A stretch of 64,000 nt of DNA, taken from Loktanella sp. SALINAS62 (GTDB lineage: Bacteria; Pseudomonadota; Alphaproteobacteria; Rhodobacterales; Rhodobacteraceae). This document shows positions 63,302 through 64,000 of this stretch, one piece after another. Under the pieces are notes generated by a model. The model ran no database searches. It saw only the letters and a list, made by a program, of their open reading frames with translations, and was not told the origin of the DNA. Each line of letters begins with the position of its first letter. Position 1 is the first letter of the stretch. A program made the position numbers and the translations under genes. The stretch covers positions 1 through 64,000 of the forward strand of contig NZ_JAAFZU010000002.1 of the NCBI RefSeq assembly GCF_018263905.1, in the 5' to 3' direction.

Positions 63302-64000
63302 TCAGGCCGCCGTGACGCGCCATATCACATCACCCACGTCATCTGCCATCAGCAGCGATTTGCCGTCCGCACCGACGGTGACCCCCACCGGACGCCCGTA
63401 GGATACACGCTCATCCGGGGACAGGAACCCGGTCAGGATATCGCGTGGCATGCCGTCGGGCATCCCGTTCTTGAACGGCACAAAAATCAGCTTGTAGCCT
63501 GACAATGTGGCGCGATTCCATGATCCGTGCTGGCCGATCACCATGCCTTCGCCGAAACCGGGCAACGTGCCGTCAGGCATCCAGCACAGACCCAGCGACG
63601 CTGTATGTCCGCCCAGCGCGTAATCCGGCACGGTCGATCCTGCCACGGCGATGGGGTCTTGCGGCACGCGGTCATCCACGATCCGGTCCCAATAGCTGTA
63701 GGGCCAGCCATAGAAGCCGCCGTCTTTCACCCGCGTCAGGTAATCGGGCGGTGTTTCGTCCCCCAGCCCGTCGCGTTCGTTCACCACTGTCCACAGCGCC
63801 CCTGTGCGGGGTTCCCACGCGGTGCCGACGGCATTGCGCAAGCCACTGGCGAACACCCGCGCCTTTTCGGTTTTCAGATCAAGTTCCCAGATGCAGGCGC
63901 GGCCTTCTTCGGCGGCGAAACCTTCGTCCGCGATGTTCGTCAGCGATCCGACACCGGCATAGATCTTGGTTTTGTCCGGCGACACGATCAGGCTGCGGGT
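63302..64000 (-). CDS. PQQ-dependent sugar dehydrogenase-like protein (partial)
   Basis: C-terminal part of a soluble aldose dehydrogenase (GdhB/YliI-type beta-propeller) whose N-terminus lies beyond the window. Visible blade sequence includes ARVFASGLRNAVGTAWEP, GALWTVVNERDGLGDETPPDYL, GGFYGWPYSYWD and GMVIGQHGSWNRATLSGYKLIFVPF, the usual PQQ/calcium site strings (RNxxG, NExDxxxD, GxHGSWNR). The reading frame remains open at the edge, so the gene is cut, not truncated. Substrate sugar and export signal cannot be judged. Confidence 0.87.
   Translation of the reverse strand, partial: TRSLIVSPDKTKIYAGVGSLTNIADEGFAAEEGRACIWELDLKTEKARVFASGLRNAVGTAWEPRTGALWTVVNERDGLGDETPPDYLTRVKDGGFYGWPYSYWDRIVDDRVPQDPIAVAGSTVPDYALGGHTASLGLCWMPDGTLPGFGEGMVIGQHGSWNRATLSGYKLIFVPFKNGMPDGMPRDILTGFLSPDERVSYGRPVGVTVGADGKSLLMADDVGDVIWRVTAA

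Noticed and set aside
1-64000. CRISPR arrays, tRNA or rRNA genes, insertion sequences, prophage
   Set aside because: No evenly spaced repeat array, no cloverleaf-like or rRNA-like stretch and no transposase, integrase or phage structural motif was seen on either strand.

Overview
The window looks like an ordinary chromosomal segment of a marine alphaproteobacterium of the Rhodobacteraceae (Roseobacter group). The pointers are G+C-rich coding sequence, a short HisG that needs HisZ, a B12-dependent ribonucleotide reductase, an RpoH of the second (RpoHII) type, a fused sulfate adenylyltransferase/APS kinase, a dimethylglycine-dehydrogenase-like FAD/GcvT protein and two Hint-domain proteins. Genus cannot be fixed from the sequence alone. 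About 67 protein genes are supported. I see no rRNA, tRNA, insertion sequence, prophage or CRISPR array.

Layout. 0-10 kb: nrdJ, a DUF1489 gene, an acyl-CoA ligase, a PsiE-like protein, and the hisS-hisZ-hisG operon (minus strand). 10-15 kb: a lipoprotein, dnaE, an ArsR/SRPBCC pair and a VOC protein. 15-25 kb: a purine block, xdhABC followed without a break by a BMP-type ABC importer (ATPase, two permeases, binding protein). 25-31 kb: a CsoR-type repressor divergent from a glutaredoxin-MauE membrane fusion, a haloacid dehalogenase, an aldo/keto reductase with an FAD oxidoreductase, and a Hint protein. 31-37 kb: the FAD/GcvT demethylase-like protein, a DUF7002-like protein, panC-panB and small lipoproteins. 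37-47 kb: a hydroxyacid dehydrogenase, an SH3 protein, a cation efflux protein, an M3 peptidase, an amino-acid ABC permease and binding protein without an ATPase, a ThiF/MoeB protein, dut, coaBC and a ChaN-like protein. 47-56 kb: rpoH divergent from cobU/cobP-cobC, a glutathione transferase with a Cys-rich tail, comM, phnA/yjdM, a broken peroxiredoxin gene, ubiK, and lgt-midA-pgeF. 56-64 kb: a carboxylate-amine ligase, a second Hint protein, an Lrp regulator, trxB, sat/cysC, a response regulator and a PQQ sugar dehydrogenase cut by the window edge.

Main oddities. (1) A six-copy interspersed repeat (core GATATTTNNGGCAAGAAGAAG or GAGTATTTNNGGCAAGATGATG after a GC palindrome), with one copy read in frame inside xdhB. 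(2) An AT-richer patch of about 300 bp inside hisS. (3) A CsoR/Grx-MauE pair with a palindromic operator. (4) A glutathione transferase with a TRASH/YHS-like tail. (5) A Hint domain that has lost its SPxHR histidine. (6) A response regulator with what may be a degenerate GGDEF domain. (7) Long perfect palindromes overlapping stop codons. None of these is a large undescribed system; the repeat family and the Grx-MauE pair are the best leads.
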